Shown here piece by piece: positions 49,447-49,517 of a stretch of DNA of 49,517 bases. The position numbers and the translations under genes were made by a program. This stretch comes from CAYOKT01 sp964404605 (GTDB taxonomy: Bacteria > Electryoneota > Electryoneia > Electryoneales > Electryoneaceae): the NCBI GenBank assembly GCA_964404605.1, contig CAYOKT010000011.1, positions 1 through 49,517 of the forward strand. Reading direction: 5' to 3'. Below the pieces are notes generated by a model. It searched no databases, was not told the DNA's origin, and saw only the letters and a program-made list of their open reading frames with translations. The first letter of the stretch is position 1, and every line of letters begins with the position of its first letter.

Positions 49447-49517
49447 TCAGGCGGTGCGGAGGGATTCCGCCAGGTCGAACCCCGCGTGCAGCGCACGCAG
49501 GTTCGCCTCACGGAACG
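49447..49517 (-). CDS. C-terminal 23 residues of a - strand gene, possibly 2-oxoacid oxidoreductase
   Basis: On the - strand the frame reads 'FREANLRALHAGFDLAESLRTA' and stops; the 5' part lies beyond the window. N-L-x-A-L-x-A-G-x-x-L-A resembles the C-terminus of the gamma subunit of 2-oxoacid:acceptor oxidoreductases, but 23 residues are too few to be sure. Confidence 0.35.
   Translation of the reverse strand, partial: FREANLRALHAGFDLAESLRTA

Noticed and set aside
1..49517. CRISPR arrays, tRNA or rRNA genes
   Set aside because: No regularly spaced direct repeats and no cloverleaf or rRNA-like segments were found by eye in the intergenic regions.

Overview
The window looks like one contig end-to-end from an uncultured, GC-rich, anaerobic bacterium. 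Several extracellular proteins end in a C-terminal 'YPxPFN' beta-sandwich (FlgD_ig / type IX-sorting-like). That ending, CotH-type kinases, lamin-tail and beta-helix surface proteins and an Hdr/Qmo/NrfD redox inventory point to an FCB-related candidate phylum (Krumholzibacteria, Eisenbacteria or Latescibacteria-like). This placement is inference; no rRNA or ribosomal marker is present. No tRNA, rRNA, CRISPR array or transposase gene was seen.

Layout. (1) 1-3.1 kb: AT-richer remnant of a surface-polysaccharide region, with the 3' part of a flippase, a methyltransferase and a broken family-2 glycosyltransferase. (2) 3.1-14.0 kb: a surface island. Two large secreted CotH-kinase proteins lie on +; facing them on - are a beta-helix lipoprotein, a PLD-like protein, an HlyD-type adaptor, a VTC (polyphosphate polymerase-like) protein and a DUF4956 membrane protein, most with overlapping start/stop codons. 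(3) 14.3-28.1 kb: one long + strand glycan operon behind a good sigma-54 promoter: two nucleotide-sugar epimerases, ATP-grasp, methyltransferase, HAD phosphatase, DegT aminotransferase, then three giant multidomain fusions (sulfotransferase-GT2-sulfotransferase, double sulfotransferase, triple glycosyltransferase). (4) 28.1-30.0 kb: an AT-rich insert with a methyltransferase, a KaiC/RecA-like ATPase with an altered Walker A, and a cupin. (5) 30.1-38.6 kb (- strand): a sulfur/redox operon with DUF2173, a 62-aa CxxC protein, TusA, an MvhD-like protein, an HdrA carrying an inserted GltD-type NAD(P)H module, a second HdrA, a small winged-helix protein and QmoC, followed by a MITE-like element, DsrE, a decayed second DsrE and a GYD protein. 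(6) 39.0-43.7 kb: two PAS/sigma-54 activators, a USP-like protein and a NifX-DUF1847 protein. (7) 44.2-49.3 kb: an HdrD/DsrK-like protein, cytochrome b, four-cluster ferredoxin and an NrfD/HybB-like protein fused to a hexaheme cytochrome c.

How it fits together: regions 5-7 each carry a -24/-12 (sigma-54) promoter match with palindromes upstream, and the locus encodes two sigma-54 activators. The simplest reading is one co-regulated electron-transfer system that links persulfide carriers (TusA, DsrE), a Qmo/Hdr flavoprotein complex with a probable NAD(P)H port, the quinone pool and a transmembrane HdrD-NrfD-multiheme complex. No Dsr sulfite reductase, Apr or Sat is in the window, so direction and physiological substrate remain open.
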